64,000 nucleotides of DNA from NCBI RefSeq assembly GCF_900109915.1, contig NZ_FOBU01000003.1, positions 124,001 to 188,000 of the forward strand. Reading direction: 5' to 3'. The stretch's first letter is position 1. Every line of letters starts with the position of its first letter. Made by a program: the position numbers and the translations under genes. Source of the DNA: Luteibacter sp. UNCMF331Sha3.1. Its GTDB lineage: Bacteria > Pseudomonadota > Gammaproteobacteria > Xanthomonadales > Rhodanobacteraceae. This document shows positions 1-9,700 of this stretch, one piece after another. A model generated the notes under the pieces. The model was not told where the DNA came from. It made no database searches and was given only the letters and a program-made list of their open reading frames with translations.

Positions 1-170
1 AGCTGCAGCCAGGCGTTGCGCAAGCCGAAGGCCCAGGCGCCGAGGGTGACCAGCGGCAGCCAGAGAAACGCCCAGAACAGCCACGCGGCCACGGTGACCG
101 CGGCGAACACGGCCTTCTGGGCGCGCGACTGGCGCTCCGGCCGCTGGATAAGGATGGCTTCGGCCTTCAT
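1..170 (-). CDS. pgaD: PgaD, poly-N-acetylglucosamine synthesis subunit (partial)
   Basis: The frame opens at an ATG ending at 170 and runs off the left edge, so only about 56 codons are present. They encode a short charged N-terminus and then a strongly hydrophobic stretch from about residue 20, as expected for a small inner-membrane protein. In PNAG systems PgaD binds the glycosyltransferase PgaC, and the pair is the c-di-GMP-responsive polymerase. The identification rests on this membrane segment and on position: it follows pgaC with a 4-base ATGA overlap, as the last gene of a pgaABCD order. The C-terminal half lies outside the window, so completeness cannot be judged. Confidence 0.75.
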   Translation of the reverse strand, partial: MKAEAILIQRPERQSRAQKAVFAAVTVAAWLFWAFLWLPLVTLGAWAFGLRNAWLQ

Positions 171-1417
171 CGCAGTCCCCGGTCCGGGCTCACCCACACC
201 GCGCGGGTACCCTTGCGCTTCATCAACGCCTTGGGCATCGCGACGATCGAGGTCGCCGTGTTGAGGATCCAGTACACGAGCGGGTACCAGATCATCCAGT
301 AGTAGTTGCGGCCGATGCGCGTCTCATAGCGACGGTCGACCAGCAGGCTGATGAGGAACTGCAGCAGGCAGATCGCGCCCAGTACCACGCCGTGCCACTG
401 TGGCAACAGCGTGTCGATGTACAGCGACGGCGGCAGCGGGAGAAACAGGCCGAGTGCCCACAGCGTGACGATCCCGGCCATCGTGTACGACCAGAGCAGG
501 CTCATCACGTACTCGAACGCGACCGGCCACATCCGACGCTGACGCCACTTGAACAACTTCGTCGTGTAGCGGAGCAGCACTTCGGAACCGCCCTGCGCCC
601 AGCGCAGGCGCTGCTTCCAGAGGCCGCGCAGCGTTTCCGGCATCAGGATCCAGCAGAGCGCGTTCGGTTCGTAGCGGATCTCCCAGTGCCGCATCTGCAG
701 CCGCCAGCTGACGTCGATGTCCTCGGTCACCATGTCGGTGCTCCAGTAGCCGACATCGTGCAGCGCGCTCTTGCGGAAGCAGGCGATGACACCCGATACC
801 GTGAAGATGCGGCCGTACACGCGCTGCGCACGCTTGATCAGGCCGATGATCGACGAGAACTCGCCGACCTGCAGCTTGCCGAGCAGCGTGGAACGGTTGC
901 GGATGCGCGGGTTGCCCGTGACCGCGGCGACACGCGGGCTCTCGAGCATGTGCGTCATCATCCAGTGCGTGGCGTAATCGTCGAGCAGCGCGTCGCCGTC
1001 GACGCACACGAGGAAATCCGCACGCGACGCGAGGGCAGCGGCGCGCAGCCCCATCGCCTTGCCCTGGTTGCTGGACATGTGGATCACGCGCAGCGCCGGG
1101 TACTGGTCCATCAGCTGATCGAGCTGGGCACCGGTATCGTCGGTCGAACCGTCGTTGATGGCGATGATCTCGAAGTTCGGATACTGCTGCGACGCGAGGT
1201 GCGCGATCGTCTCACGCACCTGTTCGCCTTCGTTATGGCACGGCACCACGAGGCTGACCATCGGATACTCGCTGAGCACGCGGGGGCGCACGCGAGAGGG
1301 TTCGCGGCGTTCCCAGCGAAGGAAATAGATCACGCCGCCGCTCATCCAGAACAGCGACATCACCAACGGGTAATAGAAGGCGAACTCGAGCAGGGCGTGG
1401 AGGATGCCGCCGTTCAT
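167..1417 (-). CDS. pgaC: PgaC, poly-beta-1,6-N-acetyl-D-glucosamine synthase (GT2)
   Basis: This 416-residue inner-membrane glycosyltransferase polymerises UDP-GlcNAc into beta-1,6-linked PNAG. An N-terminal membrane segment (about residues 8-30) precedes a GT2 catalytic domain with the nucleotide-binding sequence INDGSTDD, a DGD metal-binding motif, the catalytic TED and the processive-synthase signature QRLRW. Several further membrane helices follow. The frame stays open well upstream, but the ATG ending at 1417 overlaps the pgaB stop by four bases and gives the family length, so it is taken as the start. It lies between pgaB and pgaD and is presumably translated by coupling. The family assignment is firm. 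Confidence 0.95.
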   Translation of the reverse strand: MNGGILHALLEFAFYYPLVMSLFWMSGGVIYFLRWERREPSRVRPRVLSEYPMVSLVVPCHNEGEQVRETIAHLASQQYPNFEIIAINDGSTDDTGAQLDQLMDQYPALRVIHMSSNQGKAMGLRAAALASRADFLVCVDGDALLDDYATHWMMTHMLESPRVAAVTGNPRIRNRSTLLGKLQVGEFSSIIGLIKRAQRVYGRIFTVSGVIACFRKSALHDVGYWSTDMVTEDIDVSWRLQMRHWEIRYEPNALCWILMPETLRGLWKQRLRWAQGGSEVLLRYTTKLFKWRQRRMWPVAFEYVMSLLWSYTMAGIVTLWALGLFLPLPPSLYIDTLLPQWHGVVLGAICLLQFLISLLVDRRYETRIGRNYYWMIWYPLVYWILNTATSIVAMPKALMKRKGTRAVWVSPDRGLR

Positions 1418-3303
1418 CGCGCTGGCTCCGCGTAGGGATAGTCGGCCGCCGAGATGTACGGCCGGATGGCCTCGAGCGCCGGATGGTCGTTGACGAAGTC
1501 GTCGGGGTAGTAGCCGATGTGGCGCGCACCGCCGGCCTGGACGGCGCGCATGCGCGTGCCGATCGTGGGCGCAGGAATGGGCTGTTTCGTGCGCCAGTCC
1601 TGCGCCGCGAACTCGAAGAGCGTCTTTTCGAGCGCGCCCGGGGTCGCGCCCACGGTGGCGACGAGGCGACGGTACCAGCCCAGCGTGTCGGCCTGCTTGT
1701 CGAGCTGCGGCATGGCCATCACGGCGGTCATGTCGTACGCCTTGTTGAACGCGGGCAGGCTCTGCGCGAACCACGCTTCGGCCTTCGGCTCCATGATCGG
1801 GCGAGTGAAAATGTTGCGGGCCGTCAGAAGCTGGGGTCGCCAGCGCTTCATGCGCGTGGCCAGCTCCAGCGTGAAGTCGATCAGCGCCTGCGTGTTCTGC
1901 GCCGGAGTGTTCTTCGCCCACGGACCGAGGTTGTCGGTGTCGCGAAGATAGGCGTCGTCGGAGAACAGCACGCCCGCTTCGTCGGCATGCATCGCGAGGT
2001 CTTCGTAGACGTCGCCAATGCGCGCGCGCACGGCGCGATCGTAGGGTGCGAGACGGAAATGGTCGCCGCCCTTCTTCGGCTCGCCGGCGAGCGAGGGCAG
2101 GGTCTTGCCGTCCGGGAAGCGGAACGCCAGCACGGGCATCCAGGCGTACACGCGGACGCCGGCGCGCGTGCGCAGCTGCCACGACACGCGGGAGAACAGG
2201 TCGGCACGCACGGGCAGGTGCCGGTTCGGGAAGTAGACGGCATCGGCTACGCCGTCGCCGTCCGGATCCGAATACGCCTGCAACCACACTTCGCTGGGAT
2301 GCAGTCGCTTGATGCGGTCCAGCAGCTTCGACAGGTTGCGGTCCTGCTGGGCCGGGTCGGCGTCGTACACGTAATCCAGATCGACCTGCACCGCACGAGC
2401 GGGATCGATGCGCGACGAATGCCGCATCAGCCAGCCGAGCCGGTTGGCGGTGATGTTGTCGCTGACGAGGATGCGCGGGATGGTCTTGCCGGGCACCAGC
2501 GTGGGCAGCTTGTCGCCGAGGCTGAAGGTCACCGTCATGCCGATGTCGCGCGCGACGTCGCGACCGACCTGCGTGTACGCGCCATACGGCCAGGCGACCG
2601 CACGCGGGCGCACGCCGATGTGCTTTTCGATCTCGTCGGCGCTGTGCGAGAGATCGGCGCGGATGCGTGCCTTGTAGTCGTCGACGGTTTCGTAGCGCTG
2701 CTTCGTGGTGTCGTAGGCGAGCGCGGCGGCCGTGGGCAGGAGGTTGCCCTGCGGGTTCGCGTTCATGCCCTGGTGCATCTGCCACGAGTGCGAGGCGAAC
2801 TCCACGAGACCGGACCTGTGCATCTCCTCGACCTGGCTCCACGTGAGGAAGCACGAGCGATCGCATTCGGCACCGTTGTACGGCATGTGCTGGCCGTCCG
2901 GCATGTCCATCCACGAGCCGACCAGCGCCTGCACGGCGGGGTAGTCGTAAGCGCGCAGCAGCGGGTACACGCGCGTGTAGAAGCTCTCGAGGCCGTCGTC
3001 GAACGTGAGCAGCACGGCGTCGGGTGGCAGCGGCTTGCCGCGCTGCATGAACTGCACGACGTCTTCGAGGCTGACGACGTTGTAATGATTGGCCTTGAGC
3101 CAGTCGAAGTGCGCGATGAGGTGGTCGGTGCTCAACGCATCGGGGTCGCGATCGACGCCCGTGCGGACGTCGTCGCGCACGTCGTGGTAACCGAGCACGA
3201 TGAGCGCCGGCCGCGCAGGTGCGACGGGCGGCTGCTGCGCGAACGCGGGAAGCGCGAGCCCCAGCAGGGCAAGCAGGATCAACAGCGGGCGCATCGTACT
3301 CAT
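1414..3303 (-). CDS. pgaB: PgaB, poly-beta-1,6-GlcNAc N-deacetylase
   Basis: This 629-residue periplasmic protein partly de-N-acetylates PNAG during export. A signal peptide at residues 1-22 is followed by a NodB-type deacetylase domain with GYHDV, TFDDG and the ASHSW metal-ligand motif, and by a C-terminal glycoside-hydrolase-like domain typical of PgaB (about residues 290-620). The start overlaps the pgaA stop as ATGA; a second in-frame ATG three codons later (ending at 3294) is also possible. Unlike E. coli PgaB, the signal peptide has no lipobox cysteine and ends in an Ala-x-Ala site, so the protein may be soluble rather than lipid-anchored. Length is close to the E. coli protein (about 670). 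Confidence 0.94.
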   Translation of the reverse strand: MSTMRPLLILLALLGLALPAFAQQPPVAPARPALIVLGYHDVRDDVRTGVDRDPDALSTDHLIAHFDWLKANHYNVVSLEDVVQFMQRGKPLPPDAVLLTFDDGLESFYTRVYPLLRAYDYPAVQALVGSWMDMPDGQHMPYNGAECDRSCFLTWSQVEEMHRSGLVEFASHSWQMHQGMNANPQGNLLPTAAALAYDTTKQRYETVDDYKARIRADLSHSADEIEKHIGVRPRAVAWPYGAYTQVGRDVARDIGMTVTFSLGDKLPTLVPGKTIPRILVSDNITANRLGWLMRHSSRIDPARAVQVDLDYVYDADPAQQDRNLSKLLDRIKRLHPSEVWLQAYSDPDGDGVADAVYFPNRHLPVRADLFSRVSWQLRTRAGVRVYAWMPVLAFRFPDGKTLPSLAGEPKKGGDHFRLAPYDRAVRARIGDVYEDLAMHADEAGVLFSDDAYLRDTDNLGPWAKNTPAQNTQALIDFTLELATRMKRWRPQLLTARNIFTRPIMEPKAEAWFAQSLPAFNKAYDMTAVMAMPQLDKQADTLGWYRRLVATVGATPGALEKTLFEFAAQDWRTKQPIPAPTIGTRMRAVQAGGARHIGYYPDDFVNDHPALEAIRPYISAADYPYAEPAR

Positions 3304-5369
3304 TCTCCCCAATGCATCGTCAGATCGAGGACGAAGCGGTGTTCGCGCCGGCCGTCGTAAGGTTGGTTGTGCCAGCCGAGGCCCCAGCCGAAGCGGAAGC
3401 CGGGCCCCGCGAGGATGGTCTGGCCGTAGCGAACGGTGGCCATCCAGTCGGTCGCGAAGCCCTTTTCGGCGTACTGACCCACGGCCACGTCGATGCGCTG
3501 CGTGACGCTGCGCTCGTAGAACTGGCCGAGAAGGTTTTCCAGACGGCCGGTGAGGGCGTAGCTGTAATCGCGACGCGGATTGAAGTACGGGCGTTCGGTC
3601 TCCGAGTTCATCGAACCGCCGAGCTCGATGCCTCCGTCCAGCGTCAGGTTCGGCGCGGTGTGCAGACGCTGGATCGCGTTGGCGAGCCAGCCCGTGCGTT
3701 CGTTGCCGTCGGAGAAGCGGTCGCGCGACAGGCCGACGCGCGCCTGGGTGAGTTCGCTGGCCCGCCACGTGACGGCCGTGTCGAGCGTCTTCGCCGAGAT
3801 GCCGTAGTACTGGGCACGCAGCGGCGTGTCTTCGCCGGCGGTGCTGTAGTCGGCGGCCCAGGACCAGTGATCGGTGATCGCCCAGTCGAAGCCGGCTTCG
3901 AGCGCGGTCTTGCCGACGTATCTGTCCGTGGCCGGCAGTGCCTGCACATAGGCTTCGAGGCCGCGCGCGTAACCGCGGATGCCGACGCCGACGCGGCTGC
4001 GCCGCACCTCGCCTTCCGGCAGATCCGCGGTGGAATACCGGGCCAGCGCGAGCACGCGCCAGTGATCGTCGATCAGGGGACTGGCGACGGTGGCCTGCGT
4101 GGTGCCGTCGCGGTCGCCGAAGTCGGGGCTGGAACCCTTGCCCTGTTCGGTGCCGATGTCGAACTGCCAGCCACGTTCGCGATCCCACGCCTTGACGGCG
4201 CGATCGACGCGGCCGTTGCGGTCGGCCAGCGTCCGCGCCATGGCGAGGTTCTCGTCGACGCCTTCGTAGTCGTTCAGGACGCGCGCCGCGTCGGCCTCGC
4301 CGATGTACGCGCCCACGTCGCGGCGGTCCAGCGTGCCCGCGATGTTGAAGTCGTCCTGCGCACGTCGGGGCCAGCCACGGGCCAGCTCGACCATGCCGAG
4401 CTCGCGTCGGATCTGCGCGTTGTTCGGGGCCTCGCGACTCATCGGTTCCAGCCGGGCATACGCGTCCGCCGGCATGTCGACGTATTCGCGCAGCGTGGCC
4501 GCGTTGAGGTCCGCGTCGACCTTGCGCGCGTTCTGCAGGGGCAGACGCATCCCGGGGACGCGTCGCCACTGCGGCTCCTTCGCCGCGAGCTCGTCGATGG
4601 TCGCGAACGCCTTGCGGGTCTGGCCGGACTCCAGGTAGGCGTACATGAGACCGATGCGTGGCTCGCTCTCGTTCACGTCGTAGGGACCAGGATCCCTGGC
4701 GATCGCGTCCTCGTAGAGCGCGGCGGCTTCCTTCGGACGCCGCTTGACCAGCAGCGCATCCGCCACGGCACGCCCGGCGTAAGGAGGCAGCGTGACCCCG
4801 CGGGCCTTCAGGGCGTCGTACCGGGATACGGCTTCGTCGGCCCGGCCCGCACGATCCAGCGCGACGAGCAGATCGAACTCCGCGCGCTGGCGCAGCTCGG
4901 CGGGCAGCAGGGGATCGTCCACGAGCCGACGCGCGTCGGTCACCGCACGGTCGGCTTCGGCATAGGGGTGGGCGGGATCGGCCGGTTCGCCCTCGGCCCA
5001 GCGGATCTCCTGCGCGACATGATCGGCGCCGAGATGAAAACGCTCCGCGATGCCCGGGGCAGGGTCCAGCCGGGCCGCCAGTTCCCCGGCGCGCGTCGAA
5101 GCGCCCAATTCCGTCAATAAAGTGACGTTGAGCGCCTGTGCGTCACGGTCGGTCGGCCAGCGCGCGAGGATCGCCTGGCAATGCGCGAGCGCGTCGACCC
5201 GTTTGCCGGCGTCGTGCTCCTGCCGCGCCTGCGCGAGCAGCGCGTCGCGTTCGGGCGAGGTGTCGGCCGCCATGACCGCGGCGGCCTGGAGTGCCAGCAA
5301 AAGCGCGATGCAGAGCCGTTTCCGCGGCGCCAGGCCGGCGCGGGGCGGTAGTGTCGATTTCAGTCCCAT
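3300..5369 (-). CDS. pgaA: PgaA, outer-membrane PNAG export porin
   Basis: First gene of the leftward pga operon. The 689-residue product begins with an export signal (basic start, hydrophobic core, AVMAAD cleavage region around residues 33-36). An alpha-helical TPR-like half (about residues 40-420) comes next, then a region of alternating aromatic and polar residues fitting the beta-barrel through which PNAG leaves the cell. E. coli PgaA is about 807 residues, so this one is shorter but has the same two-part layout. The ATG ending at 5369 was chosen because it starts the signal peptide and has a purine-rich GGATGATG stretch upstream; the frame itself is open further upstream. Confidence 0.9.
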   Translation of the reverse strand: MGLKSTLPPRAGLAPRKRLCIALLLALQAAAVMAADTSPERDALLAQARQEHDAGKRVDALAHCQAILARWPTDRDAQALNVTLLTELGASTRAGELAARLDPAPGIAERFHLGADHVAQEIRWAEGEPADPAHPYAEADRAVTDARRLVDDPLLPAELRQRAEFDLLVALDRAGRADEAVSRYDALKARGVTLPPYAGRAVADALLVKRRPKEAAALYEDAIARDPGPYDVNESEPRIGLMYAYLESGQTRKAFATIDELAAKEPQWRRVPGMRLPLQNARKVDADLNAATLREYVDMPADAYARLEPMSREAPNNAQIRRELGMVELARGWPRRAQDDFNIAGTLDRRDVGAYIGEADAARVLNDYEGVDENLAMARTLADRNGRVDRAVKAWDRERGWQFDIGTEQGKGSSPDFGDRDGTTQATVASPLIDDHWRVLALARYSTADLPEGEVRRSRVGVGIRGYARGLEAYVQALPATDRYVGKTALEAGFDWAITDHWSWAADYSTAGEDTPLRAQYYGISAKTLDTAVTWRASELTQARVGLSRDRFSDGNERTGWLANAIQRLHTAPNLTLDGGIELGGSMNSETERPYFNPRRDYSYALTGRLENLLGQFYERSVTQRIDVAVGQYAEKGFATDWMATVRYGQTILAGPGFRFGWGLGWHNQPYDGRREHRFVLDLTMHWGE

Positions 5370-5628
5370 CCTGCCAACATCATCCTTTGCTGCCGGTCCG
5401 GACGAGCGTTCCCGGCCACGGCTAAGAAAATAATCAGTCGAATCGCACACGAGTCTGCGACCGAGCCCGCCATTGTGGTCGCAAACACCGTGCCAGAGTG
5501 GATACCTGCGACATTCTTCCCTGTCGGCCATGATGCATAGGCCAAACGATATACCTGCGGATGCCGCGAAACTGTGGTCCGCACCGCGTTGACACGGCGT
5601 CGACGCCCGCCGCGAAAATCTCCCAAAT
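5370..5628. other. Divergent intergenic region upstream of pgaA
   Basis: No gene is supported between pgaA and the toxin-antitoxin pair. The stretch must hold the leftward pga promoter. It is less G+C-rich than its surroundings. I looked on the minus strand for the conserved blocks of c-di-GMP class I riboswitches, since pga is a c-di-GMP-responsive function, and did not find them. A TTGACA lies at 5589-5594 on the plus strand but has no convincing -10 at the right distance. Confidence 0.5.
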
Positions 5629-5647
5629 TGGGTATTCTGGGTATAAT
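5629..5647 (+). promoter_or_regulatory. Promoter and repeat operator of the phd-zeta operon
   Basis: The heptamer TGGGTAT occurs twice, at 5629-5635 and 5638-5644, a 9-base period. The second copy runs into a perfect -10 hexamer TATAAT at 5642-5647, which lies 26 bases before the antitoxin ATG. Just upstream, 5622-5632 reads CCCAAATTGGG, an inverted repeat. Phd-type antitoxins repress their own promoters by binding repeated sites over the -10, so this arrangement is a plausible autoregulatory operator. No good -35 was found. The repeats are observed; repressor binding is inferred. Confidence 0.5.
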
Positions 5648-5673
5648 GGTCCCGACCCCGAGAGGATTCGCCC

Positions 5674-6030
5674 ATGGCCATGTCGCTCAAGCTCGATGCG
5701 CTCGAAGACCTTCCCCGGACACCGGCGTCGGACGTGAAGAAGCTCGGATGGCGCGGCGTGATGCGTGCCATCGCCCGCAAGGGCAAGGTCGTGGTGACGA
5801 ACCACAGCGAGCTCGAGGCGGTGATCCTCTCCGCGGACGAATACAGCCGCATCCTCCACGCGCTCGACGATGCCGGTGCGCGGCATGCGTCGGCACTCGA
5901 CACGCTCCGTCAGCGTTTCGACGAACGCCTGGCCTCGCTGCAGGCCGATGACGCGAGCGAACGCCTGCGCGCACTGATGGATCGCCCGACGACGCTGGGC
6001 GGCAAGGTGAAGGCGGGGGATAGTCATTGA
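5674..6030 (+). CDS. Phd/YefM-family antitoxin
   Basis: This 118-residue protein has the N-terminal Phd/YefM DNA-binding fold: residues 20-60 include a GKVVVTNHSE strand and an AVILSADEYSRIL strand-helix, the family signature. The C-terminal half is charged and helical, the part that usually neutralises the toxin. The ATG at 5674 has a GAGAGG sequence upstream; an ATG two codons later is an alternative. Its stop overlaps the start of the kinase gene as TTGA, the tight coupling typical of toxin-antitoxin pairs. Expected role: labile antitoxin and autorepressor. What is unusual is the partner, since Phd/YefM proteins are mostly paired with Doc or RelE toxins. Confidence 0.82.
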   Translation: MAMSLKLDALEDLPRTPASDVKKLGWRGVMRAIARKGKVVVTNHSELEAVILSADEYSRILHALDDAGARHASALDTLRQRFDERLASLQADDASERLRALMDRPTTLGGKVKAGDSH

Positions 6031-6653
6031 CCGGACGCCCCGTGCTCTGGGTCCTCGCAGGTGTCAATGGCGCGGGCAAGAGTTCGATCGGCGGCCATGG
6101 CCTGCGCCAGGCCGGTTTCGAGTGGTTCAATCCGGACACCTTCGCGCGAGAACTGGTCGCAGCAACCGGGTGCGATCAGGTGCAGGCGAACGCCGCGGCG
6201 TGGCAGGAAGGCATGCGCCGTCTCGACGACGCCATGGAACGCCGTCGCGCATACGCGTTCGAAACCACGCTCGGCGGCAACACGGTGCCGCGAAAGATCG
6301 CCGAGGCCTCACACACGCATGACGTGCTCATGTGGTTCTGCGGCCTCTCGTCGCCGGACCATCACATCGCCCGCGTCCGCGCGCGCGTGGCCGCCGGTGG
6401 CCACGACATTCCCGAAGCGAAGATCCGCGAACGCTATCGCTCCTCGCTCGAAAACCTCATCGCGCTGATGCCGTCGATCGAGATGCTGCGCGTGTACGAC
6501 AACAGCGTCGACGTCCTGCCGGGCGAAGCGATCCCCGATCCCGTGCTGCTCGCCGACATCGCGCGGGGGCGCCTGCGCTGGCCGCTCGAACTCGACACGC
6601 TGCGGCAAACGCCGGACTGGGCGAAGCCGCTGCTGGAGGCGGCGTTGTCGTGA
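6027..6653 (+). CDS. Zeta-type P-loop kinase toxin
   Basis: This 208-residue protein carries a P-loop GVNGAGKSS near the N-terminus (Lys18), then NPDTFAREL and FETTLGG segments and an RYRSSLENL helix, the pattern of zeta toxins and related kinases. Zeta toxins phosphorylate UDP-N-acetylglucosamine and so block cell-wall synthesis. The best start is the TTG at 6027, which overlaps the antitoxin stop; the next residues run straight into the P-loop, so a later start would remove the fold. It is slightly short for PezT (about 250) but normal for proteobacterial zeta-like proteins. A non-toxic kinase role cannot be excluded. Confidence 0.8.
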   Translation: MTGRPVLWVLAGVNGAGKSSIGGHGLRQAGFEWFNPDTFARELVAATGCDQVQANAAAWQEGMRRLDDAMERRRAYAFETTLGGNTVPRKIAEASHTHDVLMWFCGLSSPDHHIARVRARVAAGGHDIPEAKIRERYRSSLENLIALMPSIEMLRVYDNSVDVLPGEAIPDPVLLADIARGRLRWPLELDTLRQTPDWAKPLLEAALS

Positions 6654-6693
6654 TGCGGCGCGATTGACGACTTCGGCCAGGCCGCCGCAAACT

Positions 6694-6714
6694 CCCCCGC
6701 AACGTTGTCGGGGG
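6694..6714 (+). promoter_or_regulatory. Hairpin overlapping the M48 peptidase ribosome-binding site
   Basis: CCCCCG at 6694-6699 pairs with CGGGGG at 6709-6714, and the bases between are nearly self-complementary around AACGTT. The right arm is itself the Shine-Dalgarno-like G-run just ahead of the ATG at 6720. A folded transcript would therefore hide the ribosome-binding site. The complementarity is visible; a regulatory effect is inference. Confidence 0.4.
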
Positions 6715-6719
6715 ACATC

Positions 6720-9700
6720 ATGGAAACGATCTATCCAGCTGGGCCGGCCGATGTGCCGGCGGCATTCACACGACCGGGCGCCGCATACCGCCGCCATGCC
6801 TGGATCGCCGTCGGCAGCCTGTTGCTGTTCATCGCCGTGTATCTTGCGCTGACCGCGTGGTTCGTCTTCATCGGTTACAGCGAGCTGACGAAGATCGGCA
6901 ACGGCGGCCTGCTTCGCGTCGCGATGGGCGGTTCGAGCCTGTTCCTCGCGGTCTTCATGATCAAGGGCCTGTTCTTCCTGCGGAAGGGCGCGGGCAACGA
7001 CGGCATCGAGCTGACGCGCAGCGAACAGCCGCGACTCTTCGCGTTCCTCGACCGCATCGCGGACGACGCGGGAGCACCGCGACCGCATCGCGTCTTCGTC
7101 AGCGCCCGTGTGAACGCGGCGGTCTTCTACGATCTTTCGCTGATCAATCTCCTTGTGCCGTCGAGGAAGAATCTCGAGATCGGCCTGGCGCTGGTCAACA
7201 TGCTCAACATGAGCGAGCTCAAGGCCGTGCTGGCGCATGAGTTCGGCCATTTCGCGCAGCGCTCGATGGCCGTCGGCCGCTGGGTGTACACGACGCAACA
7301 GATCGCCTCGCACATCGTCGGCCGGCGCGACGCGCTCGACACGTTCCTGCGCTCGCTGTCGCGTTTCGACTTCCGCATCGCATGGATCGGCTGGGTGCTC
7401 GGCACGATCGTCTGGGCGCTGCGCGCCGTGGTCGACATCGCGTTCCGTCTCGTCGTCGTGGCGCAGCGCGCACTCTCCCGCGAAATGGAAATGCAGGCCG
7501 ATCTGGTCGCCGTGTCGCTCACCGGCAGCGATGCGCTGATCACCGCGTTGCATCGCCTGCAGATGGCCGACGACGCGTGGGATCGCGCGGTGCACTTCGC
7601 GCGTGGCGAAATGGGCGCGAAACTGCCGCCGTCCGATCTCTTCGCGTTGCACCAGGCGATCGCGGATCGCCTGGGCCGGATCTACAACGATCCCACCTAT
7701 GGCGAGCGGCCCGTCGCGCCGGTGGAAGGAGCTGTCGCGTTCCGCGTTTTCGAGACCGAGCTGGCGCAGCCGCCACGCATGTGGTCGACGCACCCGATGA
7801 ACCACGAGCGCGAACAGAACGCGAAACGCGTTTACCTGTTCGCGCCGGCCGACGAGCGCAGCGCGTGGTCGGTGTTCGACGACGCGGATGGCCTGCGTGC
7901 GCGCATGACCGCCGACGTGCTAGGACAGACGGAGGATCCGCCGGCGGAAGCGGACACGACCATCGGGCGCCTCGACGCGCTTTTCGACCGTGAGCACCTG
8001 AAAGCGCATTACCGCGGCGTCTACCTCGGATTTCCCGTGGCGCGTCAGGCGATGCGTGTCGACGAGCTCTACGAGGACGTGCCCGCCACGCGTGCCATCG
8101 ACCACGAGGCGCTCTATCCGGAACGGATCGGCGACGAGCTAGAGCGGCTCCGGTCGATCGATCGCGAGCATGCGTTGCTCTGCTCGCTGCGGGATCGCAT
8201 CTACGACGCGCCCGATGGGGTCATTCGTCATCGCGGCCGGATCATCCGCCGGAGCGATCTGCCGGCCGCGATCGCGCTGGTCGATCGCGAGCGCGACGCG
8301 TTGCGCGCCGGTCTGGAGGGCACGATCAAGGCCGTCCGTAGCCTGCACCTCTCGGCGGCGGCACGCGTGTCGCCGGCCTGGCGCGAGTACCTGATCGGCC
8401 TGCTCGGCGTCCTCCATTACGCGGAGCACGCCGAGGCCAACCTTCGGGACGCGCAGGCCGGACTCGGCCACGCGTGGCGACGCGCGACCACGCGCGCCAC
8501 CATCGACGAGAAGGGCGCACGCCTCATCATGGCGGCCGCGAACGACGTCTGGCGTGCGCTGTACCACGTCTACGACGTCGCCGCGCAGGTGCAGCCGGGC
8601 GAGGCGATCCTGCGCGAACTCGAAAGCGAATCCTGGCCGGTGGCGCTCGGCGAGCTGGGCCTCAATTCGCCGAACCGCGAGAACATCAACCACTGGCTGC
8701 GCTACGTCGACGGCTGGGTGGGGCAGGTCGCCGGCACGCTGGGCGCGCTGCGCCGGGCGGCGCTGGACGAACTGCTCCGTGGCGAAAACGTCATTGCGGA
8801 CGCGACGAGGGGCATCGCGCCCGCCGACGCGCCGGCCCCCGCGCCGTCGGTACCTGCGACGTATGACACGCTGCGCGTCGGCGCGGAGCGTGGCCAGCGG
8901 ATCGACAAGCCCGGTTTTCGGGAACGCTTCCTCGAAGCGAGCGGCTTCCTCCCGGGCCTCGCGCGCACCGTCGTCGCGCTCGTCATCGTCGGCACCGTGC
9001 TCGCCTTCGGCTGGTCCGTGGATCGCGTGCACGTCATGGTCTACAACGGACTCTCCCGACCGGTGGTCGCGACCATCGAGGGCCAGCGCGTCGAACTGCA
9101 GCCGAAGGCGCACGCCGATGTCACGGTCGGTGGCGGCGGCGATGTGGCCGTCGTCACGGAGACCCTCGACGGCGAGGCAGTGGAATCGTTCAGGGCGCCG
9201 GTCGACCGCTCCGACACGCAGCTCGTCTACAACGTGGCGGCGGCGGTCCCGTTTCGTCGATGGACGGCGGCCTACGGCAACGTCGCCCCGGTCGCACCGG
9301 TGTTGCTCGCGCCGCAGCGGTGGTCCGCGGCCTCGGTGGATTTCCTCTTCGCGTCGCCGCCCGACCATATCGACTCGAAGTCCGGCGGCGGTACGCGCAC
9401 GGTGCTCGACGCGGCGGACGACATGGCGCCCGAGTTCTATACCGACCAGATCGCCGACAAAGCCGCGCTCGCCATGGCCTCGCTCGCCCATGTGCGCTAC
9501 GACGTGCCCGAGTCGCCGTACTTCATGAGCTGGCTCGCGCTCGGCAGCGACATGCCCGGTTTCGCCGACGCCTTCGCCGCACGTCGCGCGCGCTTTCCGA
9601 TGGACATCGTCGCCATGCGGGCCGAACAGAACATCGCGACCGGCGAGGCGCACGACGCCGTGTGCGCGAAGCACCGGGCGCTGGCGGATGCCTCGCCGGA

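Noticed and set aside
167-2914. A 915-codon open frame spanning pgaC and the antisense-free part of pgaB
   Set aside because: Only its last 416 codons encode a protein (PgaC). The part inside pgaB is Arg/Ala/His-rich frame noise typical of high-G+C DNA.
5370-5673. c-di-GMP riboswitch ahead of pgaA
   Set aside because: The conserved GGGCAAAC- and tetraloop-type blocks are absent on the minus strand.
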